Shown here in pieces: positions 9,272-17,479 of a DNA stretch of 64,000 nucleotides. The translations under genes were made by a program, and so were the position numbers. The DNA lies in the NCBI RefSeq assembly GCF_002197845.1, contig NZ_NIDE01000019.1, positions 248,001 through 312,000 of the forward strand. The letters run 5' to 3'. Source of the DNA: Fimbriiglobus ruber. Its GTDB lineage: Bacteria > Planctomycetota > Planctomycetia > Gemmatales > Gemmataceae. Positions within the stretch are counted from its first letter, which is position 1, and every line of letters starts with the position of its first letter. The notes below the pieces were generated by a model that did no database searches, was not told the DNA's origin, and saw only the letters and a list, made by a program, of their open reading frames with translations.

Positions 9272-10099
9272 ATGTCCGATTTCTCGTGGGTGGAGTCGGC
9301 CGGGTGTCGGATCGCGTACAAGGTGCGCGGCGACGGTCCGCCGGTGATTTTCATTCAGGGCGTGGGCGTCCACGGCGACGGGTGGAGCCCCCAGGTCGAC
9401 ACCCTATCGTCGCGGTATCGCTGCCTGACGTTTGATAACCGCGGCCTCGGGCAAAGCCAATCTGCCGTCGGCGCCCTCTCTATCGAACAGATGGCTTCTG
9501 ATGCCCTGGCTATCCTCGACGCGCTGGAATGGAAGACGGCCCACGTCGTCGGTCACTCGATGGGCGGTGCGATCGCGTTGCAGCTGGCACTTGCCGCACG
9601 CGCTCGCGTGCGCAGCCTCTCGCTCCTCTGTACCTTCGCCAACGGCCGGGATGCGACACGCTTGAGCCTGGGCATGATCTGGACGGGACTACGAACCCGT
9701 ATCGGCACACGGCGGATGCGCCGCCGGGCATTCCTCGAAATCATCATGCCGCCCGCCGCACTCGCGGGCGTCGACCGCGACGCCTTGGCGGAACGCATGG
9801 TCCCGTATTTCGGCCGCGACCTGGCCGATCAACCGCCGATCGTAATGAAACAACTCGGGGCTCTCAGCCGGTTCGACGCGACACCACGTCTGGGGGAATT
9901 GGAAGGCCTGCCCACTCTCATCGTCAGCGCCGCACATGACAGAATCTCGCCGCCCGTGATCGGGCGGCGATTCTACACTGCGATCCCCGGCGCTCGTTTT
10001 GTCGAAATGGCCGACGCCGCCCACGGCGTACCGATCCACGACGCGGACCGGATTAATGCGTTACTTCTCGATCATTTCCAGCGTGCGGACGGCGTTTGA
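9272..10099 (+). CDS. Alpha/beta hydrolase
   Basis: The ATG at 9272 follows an aggcagg ribosome site. The 275-residue protein has the complete alpha/beta-hydrolase layout: oxyanion region (IFIQGVGVHGDGW, about 26-38), strand and turn DNRGLGQS, the nucleophile elbow GHSMGG with Ser96, an acid in SAAHDRIS and the catalytic His in DAAHGVP near the C-terminus. No signal peptide, so cytoplasmic. The substrate cannot be inferred; the family includes esterases, lactonases and C-C hydrolases. It is divergent from the anti-sigma-like gene, with starts about 140 bases apart. Confidence 0.88.
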   Translation: MSDFSWVESAGCRIAYKVRGDGPPVIFIQGVGVHGDGWSPQVDTLSSRYRCLTFDNRGLGQSQSAVGALSIEQMASDALAILDALEWKTAHVVGHSMGGAIALQLALAARARVRSLSLLCTFANGRDATRLSLGMIWTGLRTRIGTRRMRRRAFLEIIMPPAALAGVDRDALAERMVPYFGRDLADQPPIVMKQLGALSRFDATPRLGELEGLPTLIVSAAHDRISPPVIGRRFYTAIPGARFVEMADAAHGVPIHDADRINALLLDHFQRADGV

Positions 10100-10452
10100 A
10101 AAAGTGACGGCATTCTTTTCAATGAAGTCCGGGATTTTTTACCGGGTGACTTTGCCCTTTTTTGCAAACTTGGCCAGGAGTGCGGCGAAGTTGTAAGACT
10201 GGGCGGCCCCGATTTGTCTATTTGCACAACCGGCGTCGAGCTTGCGGTGCGCGTCGGAGCGTTCGACTTGTTTAGTTTGCATCTTTGCCCCCCAATCTTT
10301 CAAAACACCCGAGCCGCGATCCCCCGCTGCTCGACGTAGGGAGAAAAGAGCAACCGCCGTGCCGCAATGTCGGTTGCCCGCCGAACGAGGCTTTTCTTTG
10401 CCGGCGATATTCCCCTGCATTCGGCGTGGGTCGGCGGGTCAACCGGATCGCT
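10100..10452. other. Intergenic region; weak 47-codon frame only
   Basis: Between the hydrolase and the RidA gene, the only candidate is a 47-codon minus-strand frame (10139-10282), lysine/arginine-rich, with no recognised motif and a poor ribosome site. I do not call it as a gene. Confidence 0.4.
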
Positions 10453-10920
10453 TTATTCCACCTCGAACACGCATTCCACTTCGACCGCGATCCCGCCCGG
10501 TAGGGTATGCGCGGAGACGGCACTGCGGGAGCCGATCCCGGCGTCGTCGCCGAACACGTCTTTCATCAGTTCCGAGAAGCCGTTGATGACCTTCGGCTGG
10601 TCGATGAAGTCCGCCGTGCAGTTGACCCAGCCGAGCGTCTTGACGAGCCGCTTCACCTTGTCCAGCGACCCGAGTTGGTCGCGGACGGTGGCGAGGACGG
10701 CGAGCCCGACTTGCCGGGCGGCGTCTTTGCCTTGTTCGAGCGTCATGTCCTGCCCGATGCGGCCGAGGATCAGCGTCTTGTCCGCCTTTAACGGGCCGTG
10801 CCCGGAGACGAACAACAGCGAGCCGACTTTCACGGCCGTCTTGTAGACCGCGACTGGCTTCGGCGCCGGGGGAAGGGTGAGGTGCAATTCCTGAATTCGC
10901 GTTTCGGGCTTGCTGGACAT
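10453..10920 (-). CDS. RidA/YjgF-family protein
   Basis: The ATG at 10920 is preceded by taggag. The 155-residue protein matches the RidA fold: VGSLLFVSGHGPL near residues 32-44, and the C-terminal segment GIGSRSAVSAHTLPGG with the conserved Arg132, which in active members binds the carboxylate of the enamine/imine. RidA proteins hydrolyse reactive 2-aminoacrylate-type enamines formed by PLP enzymes. The length is that of the longer RidA subgroups rather than the 128-residue archetype. It is followed downstream only by intergenic DNA and preceded by the enolase-superfamily gene on the same strand. Confidence 0.88.
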   Translation of the reverse strand: MSSKPETRIQELHLTLPPAPKPVAVYKTAVKVGSLLFVSGHGPLKADKTLILGRIGQDMTLEQGKDAARQVGLAVLATVRDQLGSLDKVKRLVKTLGWVNCTADFIDQPKVINGFSELMKDVFGDDAGIGSRSAVSAHTLPGGIAVEVECVFEVE

Positions 10921-11011
10921 GGCGGCTCCTACGTGAGAATTTTCGCGGGCGGGGATAGCAAACGTGATAACGGGAACCCGTGGTCTCGGCAACGCTCCAC
11001 TTCGCCCAAAC

Positions 11012-12118
11012 TTACACGCGAAGTTTTGCCACGGCCTCCGCGTTCACCGTGAGGCCCAATCCGGGTTCGGTGGGCGGCACCAGCTTCCCGTTTTCCACTT
11101 TGGGGCCGCCGTTAAAGACCTCGTGGAACCACGACACCGAATCGGCGTGTGGGGCGGCCGTGAGGGCGCACGCGAGGTGGACGCCGATCTCCGGCGTCCG
11201 GACCGGCGAGACCGCGACGTGGTAAGCCTCGGCCGCGGCGGCGATCTTGAGGACCGGGGTGATACCGCCGAGACGACACGGATCGGGCCGGACGACGCGG
11301 GCGAGACCGTCCCGGATCACGCGGTAAAAGTCTTCCCGGCGGTCAAACGTCGCGCCGACGGCGAGGAGGACTTCGAGCCGGTCGGCGATCCGGGCGTAGC
11401 CGGAGAAGTCGGCCGCGGGGATCGGGTCTTCGAACCAGTCGATGCCCTGGTCGTCGAAAAAGTGGGCGAGCGCGAGGGCGGTGTTCAGGTCATACCGGCC
11501 GCCGGCGGAGACGCCGAGCCACGCCTCGTCGCCGAGCGCGTCGTGCAGTTCGCGGACCTGCTCGGCGTCGGCGTTCACGTCGCCGCCGCCGATCTCGACG
11601 CGGACGCCCATCGCCCCTTGCTTGATCGCGGGCTTCACGCCTTTGACCACGTCGCCGGCGTCCCACGTGGTCCCCGCGCCGTCCGAAATAAAGTACGGCG
11701 TCGCCGCCCGCGCGCCGCCGAGGAGTTGGTAAAGCGGCACGCCCGCCGACCTGGCTTTCAAATCCCAGAGGGCGATGTCGATCGCGCTGTACGCGCGGGC
11801 CGGGAGCCCGGCGAAGCCGGCGGCGCGGAAATGGGCCTCTGCTTTCCCGAGCAGCCGGTCAGTGTCGTGCGGGTTTTCGCCGGTCATGAGCGGCGCGAGT
11901 TCCGTTTCCAGTAACGCGCGAACGACCGCCGACCCCGGCCCGAGCAGGTACGTGAAGCCGAGCCCCGTAGTGCCGGTGTCCGTTTCGATCCGGGCAAGGA
12001 TCAGGTCGACGAATTCTGGCCCGCCACTTGTGCGCGGTTGGGCGGAGATCAGGGAGATCTTGCCGCGCTTCGGGAGGGGAACGCGCAGATGGTCGGTCGT
12101 GATCGTGGTGATTCGCAT
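11012..12118 (-). CDS. Enolase-superfamily (mandelate racemase/muconate lactonizing-type) protein with degraded metal site
   Basis: The 368-residue protein has the two-domain MR/MLE architecture: capping domain with AIDIALWDLKARSAGVPLYQ, then a (beta/alpha)-barrel. The barrel strands can be followed, but the KxK base motif reads GVRVEIGGG, the first metal ligand (usually DaN) reads GVSAGG and the third (usually DE or GE) reads AVGATFD. Only the second ligand (WFEDP) and the D in RPDPCRLGGIT remain. If the alignment is right, two of three magnesium ligands and the catalytic lysines are missing, so the usual proton-abstraction chemistry is unlikely. The start at 12118 separates it from the upstream MBL gene by only about 23 bases, so the two are probably co-transcribed. 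Confidence 0.82.
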   Translation of the reverse strand: MRITTITTDHLRVPLPKRGKISLISAQPRTSGGPEFVDLILARIETDTGTTGLGFTYLLGPGSAVVRALLETELAPLMTGENPHDTDRLLGKAEAHFRAAGFAGLPARAYSAIDIALWDLKARSAGVPLYQLLGGARAATPYFISDGAGTTWDAGDVVKGVKPAIKQGAMGVRVEIGGGDVNADAEQVRELHDALGDEAWLGVSAGGRYDLNTALALAHFFDDQGIDWFEDPIPAADFSGYARIADRLEVLLAVGATFDRREDFYRVIRDGLARVVRPDPCRLGGITPVLKIAAAAEAYHVAVSPVRTPEIGVHLACALTAAPHADSVSWFHEVFNGGPKVENGKLVPPTEPGLGLTVNAEAVAKLRV

Positions 12119-12141
12119 GGGGCTTAGTGTAGAAATCACGC

Positions 12142-12993
12142 TCACACCCACAAGCGCATCCGCTCCTGAAGCGTCGGCGGCAGCTTCTTCTCCAGTAAGC
12201 GGTAGATCTCCGTGGGGTGATACCGGGTGCTGAAGTGGGCGGCCACAATCAGTTCGTTCTTGAACCGGTCCGCGCGCTCCAGGAAGTCGTCCAGGTGCAT
12301 GTGCCCGAACTTGTGGATCTTGTCCCGGCGGTGGCTGGCCCGGATGAAACTCAGTTCCGTGATCAGGATCTTCGCCTCGTACACCGGCGGGTAGTTGTCC
12401 AACCCGGCCGGGCTGGTGTCGCCGGTGTAGCACACGAGCGGCAACCGGACCTCGCGGGTGACCGGGGTGCCGGACAGCCGCAAGTCGCGGATGCGCTCGC
12501 CGGGGAGCCCCTGATACTCCTCCTTCAACTTGTTCCGCCGCTCCCAAACCAGTAACCCGCACGACGGGATCGTGTGCGTGGTGGCGAACACGGTCGCCAC
12601 GTGGTCGCGGGAGAGTTCGATCTCCTGGCCCGGCTCGACGGGGACGAGGTCGCACGTCTGCCGGCCGCGGTCCAGCCGCTGGAGGATCAGCAGGAACTTC
12701 TTCACGTCCTCGTAGCTCTCGGCCGGGACGAACACCCGCGGCGGTTCCATCTTCATCATCCGCCGGCGGGCGACGTACACCGGCAGGGCCGCGATGTGGT
12801 CGAGGTGGGTGTGCGAGATGAACCAGTTCGGGGTGCCCATGAAGTCCCACGGCTGGGCCCCCAGGTCGAACCCGATCTTGAGTTCCGGCACCCGCCAGTA
12901 GCTCTGCACGGCCGCCCGGCTGTACCCCTCGACGGTCAGCCCGGCGTGGGTCAGGCTCTGGTACGGGGCGTTGTCGACGGGTCGCTCGGTCAT
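12142..12993 (-). CDS. Metallo-beta-lactamase-fold hydrolase, RNase Z-like
   Basis: The 283-residue protein carries the zinc motif HTHLDH (61-66), a second region [10 protein letters not shown] with the bridging aspartate, and a final histidine in [10 protein letters not shown]. The spacing and the Phe/Ser preceding HTHLDH resemble tRNase Z-like and related phosphodiesterases rather than beta-lactamases. No signal peptide. It would hydrolyse phosphodiesters such as tRNA 3' trailers, though the exact role is not certain because planctomycetes often have several paralogues. It lies immediately upstream of the enolase-superfamily gene in an apparent two-gene operon. Confidence 0.8.
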   Translation of the reverse strand: MTERPVDNAPYQSLTHAGLTVEGYSRAAVQSYWRVPELKIGFDLGAQPWDFMGTPNWFISHTHLDHIAALPVYVARRRMMKMEPPRVFVPAESYEDVKKFLLILQRLDRGRQTCDLVPVEPGQEIELSRDHVATVFATTHTIPSCGLLVWERRNKLKEEYQGLPGERIRDLRLSGTPVTREVRLPLVCYTGDTSPAGLDNYPPVYEAKILITELSFIRASHRRDKIHKFGHMHLDDFLERADRFKNELIVAAHFSTRYHPTEIYRLLEKKLPPTLQERMRLWV

Positions 12994-13338
12994 GGGGCCG
13001 TTACCGCCAGGAACTCTGTGCCAGGGCCGTACTCGAGGCCCGAAACTCTTTGAATATGAGATTTCATTTCACTCGCGGGTTCGCGAATGTCGCCCGACCC
13101 ATTTTGCCGATACAAGCGATAGTCTCCGCAACAGTGCCGAGATGACCGGATTTTCCGTACCCGCAAGTTATGGGGTCATCGTCGTTCGTAGGGGCGAGGT
13201 CGTCAACCCGGCGCCGGTTCTCATCGGCGCGGAGCGCGATCGAAGGTCGAAGCCGGGCTAGAGTGGAAGATGGGTTGACAGGATCGTGCGGTTCGGACAT
13301 GTTTCCGGGCACTCGGACCTGTTTGAGGACTGACACAC
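12994..13338. other. Intergenic region between divergent genes
   Basis: About 345 bases separate the MBL-fold gene (minus) from the glycine-zipper lipoprotein gene (plus). It should hold both promoters, but I see no convincing -35/-10 pair or palindrome and no supported coding frame. Confidence 0.4.
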
Positions 13339-13968
13339 ATGACCGGTAAATTTTACAAACGGCTGATCGTACTCGCGACATTGGTCGGGACCGGCCTGGG
13401 TGCCGGCTGTTCGACCATGAACAACACGGAGAAGGACGCAACCATCGGCGGCGCCCTCGGGGCGGCGACCGGGTTGGCGATCGGCGCGGTCACGCACAAC
13501 CCGAAGACCGGCGCCGTCGTCGGCGGGTTGGCCGGGGCCGGTGTCGGCGGTCTCATCGGCAACGAACAGGACAAGAAAGAGAAGCAACAAGCGGACGACG
13601 CCCGGTTGGTAGCCGCTCAGCAGGCCCAGGCCGCCATGATGACCATCGCGGACGTGATCGCGATGACTCAACAGGGCCAGAGCGATGCAACAATTATCAA
13701 CCGGATTCGAGCCACTGGTTCGATCTTCAATCCTTCGACCGAGGACTTCGCGGCTCTGAAGCAATACAATGTAACCGAGCCCGTCATCCAAGAGATCGCG
13801 ACCTCGCGGATGCGTGCGGGAGTCCCGCAGCCGCGGACGGTCATCGTCCAGCAGGCTCCGCCGGGTTACGGGCCGCCGGTCGTGTATACCGCTCCGCCGC
13901 CGCCGGTCGTGGTCGGAGTTGGTGGTCCGGTCTATTATGGTGGCTATGGCTATCGGCGGGGATGGTAG
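13339..13968 (+). CDS. Glycine-zipper lipoprotein with C-terminal repeat domain
   Basis: The N-terminus is a lipoprotein signal (LGAGC lipobox, Cys about residue 24). Residues about 35-75 are a glycine zipper with alternating small residues (GGALGAATGLAIGAV, then GAVVGGLAGAGVGG), typical of outer-membrane or surface anchors of the Rickettsia 17-kDa type. A Q/A-rich helix follows, then a domain at about 100-155 (ADVIAMTQQGQSDATIINRI ... SRMRAG), which is closely repeated in the next gene. The tail is Pro/Tyr/Gly-rich, ending YGYRRGW. An envelope-structural role is likely. Confidence 0.8.
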   Translation: MTGKFYKRLIVLATLVGTGLGAGCSTMNNTEKDATIGGALGAATGLAIGAVTHNPKTGAVVGGLAGAGVGGLIGNEQDKKEKQQADDARLVAAQQAQAAMMTIADVIAMTQQGQSDATIINRIRATGSIFNPSTEDFAALKQYNVTEPVIQEIATSRMRAGVPQPRTVIVQQAPPGYGPPVVYTAPPPPVVVGVGGPVYYGGYGYRRGW

Positions 13969-13996
13969 TACGCAATCCAATCCCAGGAATGATTTG

Positions 13997-14018
13997 ACGG
14001 GGACCATCTGGTCCCCGT
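13997..14018 (+). terminator. Rho-independent terminator
   Basis: A 9-bp stem (acggggacc / ggtccccgt) with a 4-base loop is followed by tcgcttttt. It lies 30 bases after the glycine-zipper lipoprotein stop codon. Confidence 0.8.
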
Positions 14019-14159
14019 TCGCTTTTTGGTTTCTCTGCCAGCCCTTCTACGAGGCCACTTCCGCCACTCCTTTGAGCTTGAGCCCGTCACCTCGCCCGGG
14101 TATTCGCGACGCGGCACGCGGTAACGACCGCCAGATCTCTGCTCGCGGAGGAACCTACG

Positions 14160-14717
14160 ATGCTCCCGATCACCGCCGTCTTGGCCGCGGCCAGTCTTGC
14201 CCTGTCGCCAGGAATCAAACCTGCTGCGCGAGTGATCGTGATCGAGCCTGTTCAAGAGTCGCTGGGGGCCGTGCCGCGCTTGAAGATCGTTGTCTCTTAC
14301 GATTTCGATTCCTCGGTCGGTTTCAAGTACAAGACCAGCGGCAAGACACTTGGTACGGAGATGGATGTGCCAGTCGGCGCGGTTAATACACCGTATAGCC
14401 TTCCAGGAAAAGAGCCGGTCGGCGCCTGTGTTGGGGGAACGCTCCAGGTCAATAATGACATGTTGACCATGGTGGATGTGGTTTTGATGAGTCAGCAAGG
14501 TTTGAGCGACGAGAAGATTATCAACCAGATTCGGGCCACCCGCGCGGTCTTCCAACCCTCTGTCCGAGATCTTGTCACTCTGAAAGACCGCCGAGTCTCG
14601 GACGCTGTGATCAACGAAGTTGTGACCTCGCGGATGCGCGCTGCATCCACACAGCCGCCGCCGGTCGTGGTGCCGGGACTGGGCTTTTCGGGCTACTACC
14701 GATACCGCGGATGGTGA
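14160..14717 (+). CDS. Secreted protein sharing the C-terminal repeat domain of its neighbour
   Basis: The 185-residue protein begins with a hydrophobic leader (MLPITAVLAAASLALS) and lacks the glycine zipper. Residues about 100-160 (MVDVVLMSQQGLSDEKIINQ ... TSRMRA) match the domain in the upstream lipoprotein almost motif for motif (DxxxMxQQGxSDxxIINxIRATxxxF). Both end in a Pro-rich stretch and a YR-G-W terminus (RRGW and YRGW). This looks like an old tandem duplication with N-terminal replacement. Function unknown; an envelope or export location is inferred from the leader. Confidence 0.7.
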   Translation: MLPITAVLAAASLALSPGIKPAARVIVIEPVQESLGAVPRLKIVVSYDFDSSVGFKYKTSGKTLGTEMDVPVGAVNTPYSLPGKEPVGACVGGTLQVNNDMLTMVDVVLMSQQGLSDEKIINQIRATRAVFQPSVRDLVTLKDRRVSDAVINEVVTSRMRAASTQPPPVVVPGLGFSGYYRYRGW

Positions 14718-14748
14718 CATACTGGATAAACGATTCGAGCATGAAACG

Positions 14749-14764
14749 GGGGCCACTTGGCCCC
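14749..14764 (+). terminator. Short terminator-like hairpin
   Basis: ggggcc / ggcccc with a 4-base loop is followed by tctcgcgtttt; it lies about 30 bases after the stop of the preceding gene. The stem is short and the T-run poor. Confidence 0.4.
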
Positions 14765-14915
14765 TCTCGCGTTTTCCGGGCTTCCGCCCCAACCGTTCGC
14801 CGCGTGTTCGCGCTTGCAGACCCAATTAGCTTCTTTAAACTAATGACAGAGTAGTCCCCGCCTGCGCCGCCAACCGTTCACCCCGCCAATTCCCTTTCCC
14901 GTGGAGAAGTGACCG

Positions 14916-16202
14916 ATGATCCCGATCGCTGCAGCCTTGGCTGCGCTCGGCTTTGCGCCGGCCCCCGAAATCAAACCCGTTCCGGGCGACTGGCCGCAGT
15001 TCCGCGGGCCGGACCGGAACGCCGTCTCGACCGAAAAGGGCCTTCTCCAGCAGTGGCCGACGGAAGGGCCGAAGAAACTCTGGACCGTAAGCGGGTGCGG
15101 CGGCGGGTACAGCACCGTGAGCGTCGTGGGCGGTTGGATCTTCGGGACGGGCAAGAAAGATTCAAAGGAATACGTCTGGGCCCGGGATGAAGCCACGGGC
15201 GAGGAAAAGTGGGCGACGCCGTTCACCGAAGCCAAGGGCGTCGGTTACGGCGAGGGCACGCGGAGTACACCCACGTTTTCCAACGGCAAGGTCTATGCGG
15301 TCGGGATGAACGGCGAACTGGTTTGTTGCGAGGCTACGACCGGGAAGATTCTTTGGCACAAGAACTACGCCAAGGACTTTGGCGGCGTCCCCCCCGGCTG
15401 GGGCTACTGCGAATCGGTCCTCGTGGACGAGGGCAAGGTCATCGGTACGCCCTGTTCGGCCAAGGCCGCGATGGTCGCGCTCGACGCGAACACCGGCGAA
15501 ACGATTTGGCAAACGGCGGTCGAGAAGCCGGGCGGCGCGGGCGGGTATGCGTCTCCGATCAAGGCCGAGGTCGGCGGCGTCCCGATGTATATCAACCTGC
15601 TCGGCAAAACCGGTGGGGTGATCGCGGTCCACGCGAAGACCGGCAAAACACTGTGGCAGTACGACAAAATGATGAACGGCACCGCGAACATTCCGAGCCC
15701 GGTGGTCAAGGGCGACATGGTGTTTTGTTCCACCGGTTACGGGGCCGGCTCGGCGCTGCTCCAGATGGAGACCGACAAGTCGGGCGGGGTGAGCGTCAAA
15801 GAAATCCGGTTTTACAAGGGCGACGAACTGCAAAATCACCACGGCGGCATGATTCCCGTCGGCGACTATGTGTACTTCGGCAACCAGCACGGCAACGGCA
15901 ACCCGGTCTGCGTCGACCTCAAGTCCGGCGACATCAAGTGGAAGGAAAAGAAGAACGTGGGCGGCGGCGGCGGCTCGGCCGCGATCGCTTACGCGGACGG
16001 CATGCTCTACTTCCGCTACGAAAACGGCACGATCGTGCTCATCAAAGCCGACCCGGAACACTTCAAACTGGTGTCGTCGTTCAAGATCCCGGAGCCGAGC
16101 GGCAAGGCGAGCTGGCCGCACCCGACGATCGCCAACGGCCGCCTCTTCATCCGCGACCAGGACAAGCTGCACTGCTTTAACCTCAAGGACAGCACGAACT
16201 GA
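14916..16202 (+). CDS. PQQ-like beta-propeller protein (exported)
   Basis: The 428-residue protein has a short hydrophobic leader (MIPIAAALAALGFAPAP), then WPQFRGPDRNAVSTEKGLL, the hallmark opening of planctomycete PQQ-like propeller proteins. Repeated blades contain A/C-x-D/E-x-x-T-G-K/E-x-x-W motifs (for example EATTGKILWHK, DANTGETIWQT, HAKTGKTLWQY), characteristic of BamB and quinoprotein dehydrogenase propellers. There is no cytochrome domain or evident dehydrogenase catalytic motif, so it is probably a periplasmic binding or scaffold protein rather than an enzyme. It precedes two other exported proteins across a repeat element. Confidence 0.88.
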   Translation: MIPIAAALAALGFAPAPEIKPVPGDWPQFRGPDRNAVSTEKGLLQQWPTEGPKKLWTVSGCGGGYSTVSVVGGWIFGTGKKDSKEYVWARDEATGEEKWATPFTEAKGVGYGEGTRSTPTFSNGKVYAVGMNGELVCCEATTGKILWHKNYAKDFGGVPPGWGYCESVLVDEGKVIGTPCSAKAAMVALDANTGETIWQTAVEKPGGAGGYASPIKAEVGGVPMYINLLGKTGGVIAVHAKTGKTLWQYDKMMNGTANIPSPVVKGDMVFCSTGYGAGSALLQMETDKSGGVSVKEIRFYKGDELQNHHGGMIPVGDYVYFGNQHGNGNPVCVDLKSGDIKWKEKKNVGGGGGSAAIAYADGMLYFRYENGTIVLIKADPEHFKLVSSFKIPEPSGKASWPHPTIANGRLFIRDQDKLHCFNLKDSTN

Positions 16203-16258
16203 GTCGCGATCCGGATGCCTCGCTGTTCGGGGCAGACGGTTCTCCCGCTCCGTATCAG

Positions 16259-16402
16259 TCGCGACCTCACCCCCGGCCCCTCTCCGACGCGGAGAGGGGA
16301 GCAAGTGGGTTGGCATCGCAGGGCGTGTGGGACGACGGCCGCCCACGCCAGGACCAGTCCCCCACTCCGCGTCGGAGAGGGGGTTAGCGGGCGAGGTCGC
16401 GA
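16259..16402. repeat. MITE-like intergenic element with long imperfect terminal inverted repeats
   Basis: The two ends are inverted copies over about 45 bases: each begins tcgcgacctc and contains cctctccgacgcggag. The left copy itself folds into a 10-bp hairpin (16277-16286/16290-16299). The element is about 144 bp, non-coding, and gives rise to a spurious frame rich in TPGPSP-like residues, a known false-protein signature of such GC-rich repeats. It fills the gap between two exported-protein genes. Confidence 0.7.
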
Positions 16403-16495
16403 CCTCAACCGCCCGACCGCTACGCACGTATTCCCCCCACATCTACCCCCGCCGCATAAAACACCACTCCCACAGTCTTGCTTGAGGTGTTCTCC

Positions 16496-17437
16496 GTGAC
16501 GAGTCTCCGCTGTTATTTCCCCGCGTTGGCCATACTTGCCAGCCTCGCGACTCCGGTCCTCGCCGCTGACCCGTTCGAGTTCAAGGACGGCGATCGCGTC
16601 GTCCTGCTCGGCAGCACGCTCATCGAGCGCGAGCAGAAATATGGCTACTGGGAACTGCTCCTCACCCTCCACAATGCGGACAAGAACGTCACCTTTCGCA
16701 ACCTCGGCTGGAGCGGCGATACGGTGTTCGGCGAAGCCCGCAACGGGTTCGACTCGTCGCCGAAAGGCTTCGAGCGCCTCGTGACGCTCACCAAGGAACT
16801 CAAGCCGACGGTCATCGTCGTTTGCTACGGTCACAACGAGTCGTTCGAGGGACAGAAAGGCATCTCGACATTCGCCGCCGGCTTGAACAAACTCCTCGAT
16901 TCCCTCGCGGCCACGAAAGCGCGGATCGTTCTCGTGTCGCCCACGCCGTTCGAAAAAGCCGGACCCGTCACCGACCCGACCGCCCGGGACAAATCGCTCG
17001 ACCTCTACCGGCAAGTCCTCGCCGAAACGGCTGCAAAGCGACAGTTGCCGTTCGTGGACCTGTTCGACCGCATTCGCGGCGCTTCGAACGCCTCACACTT
17101 GACCTACAACGGCCTGCACATGACCCCGGCCGGGTATGCCGCGACCGCACCGCTGTTGCTCGCCGAGTCGTCGACCGGCGCCCAGCGCGACAAGTGGTTG
17201 GCGGAACTCGAAAGCCCCGCTGCGGAAAAAGTCCGGGCGAAGATCGTCGAGAAGAACCAACTCTTCTTCTACCGCTGGCGGCCGCAAAACGAGACCTACC
17301 TGTTCGGTTTCCGCAAACACGAGCAGGGGCAGAACGCGAAAGAAGTCGCCCAGTTCGACCCACTCGTGGACGGGGTTGAGAAGGAAATCGCCGAACTCAA
17401 GAAGGCCGTTCGCGTCGAGGCTGCGCCGGCCAAGTAA
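16496..17437 (+). CDS. Exported SGNH/GDSL-type hydrolase
   Basis: The GTG at 16496 follows a gagg ribosome site; a TTG at 16478 is the alternative. After a signal peptide (ALAILASLATPVLA) the protein has SGNH blocks: block I DGDRVVLLGSTLIE with the putative Ser, block II glycine in LGWSGDT, block III VVCYGHNESF with Gly-x-Asn and block V NGLHMTPAGY with the catalytic His. About 25 residues of charged helix close the protein. The family deacetylates or de-esterifies carbohydrates and lipids; the planctomycete versions probably act on sulfated or acetylated polysaccharides. It sits 42 bases upstream of the heme protein gene, so the two are probably co-transcribed. Confidence 0.82.
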   Translation: MTSLRCYFPALAILASLATPVLAADPFEFKDGDRVVLLGSTLIEREQKYGYWELLLTLHNADKNVTFRNLGWSGDTVFGEARNGFDSSPKGFERLVTLTKELKPTVIVVCYGHNESFEGQKGISTFAAGLNKLLDSLAATKARIVLVSPTPFEKAGPVTDPTARDKSLDLYRQVLAETAAKRQLPFVDLFDRIRGASNASHLTYNGLHMTPAGYAATAPLLLAESSTGAQRDKWLAELESPAAEKVRAKIVEKNQLFFYRWRPQNETYLFGFRKHEQGQNAKEVAQFDPLVDGVEKEIAELKKAVRVEAAPAK

Positions 17438-17479
17438 CAAGAATTTCCCACCTACTCTCGCACCCATCCAGGTTACCCG

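Noticed and set aside
11012-12850. Single 612-codon minus-strand frame over the enolase and MBL genes
   Set aside because: The N-terminal 244 codons are the shadow of the RNase Z-like gene in another frame; the true start at 12118 matches the enolase-superfamily N-terminus.
16215-16499. Short frame with LTPGPSPTRRGE-like sequence
   Set aside because: Known spurious translation of GC-rich intergenic repeats; the DNA is explained by the MITE-like element.
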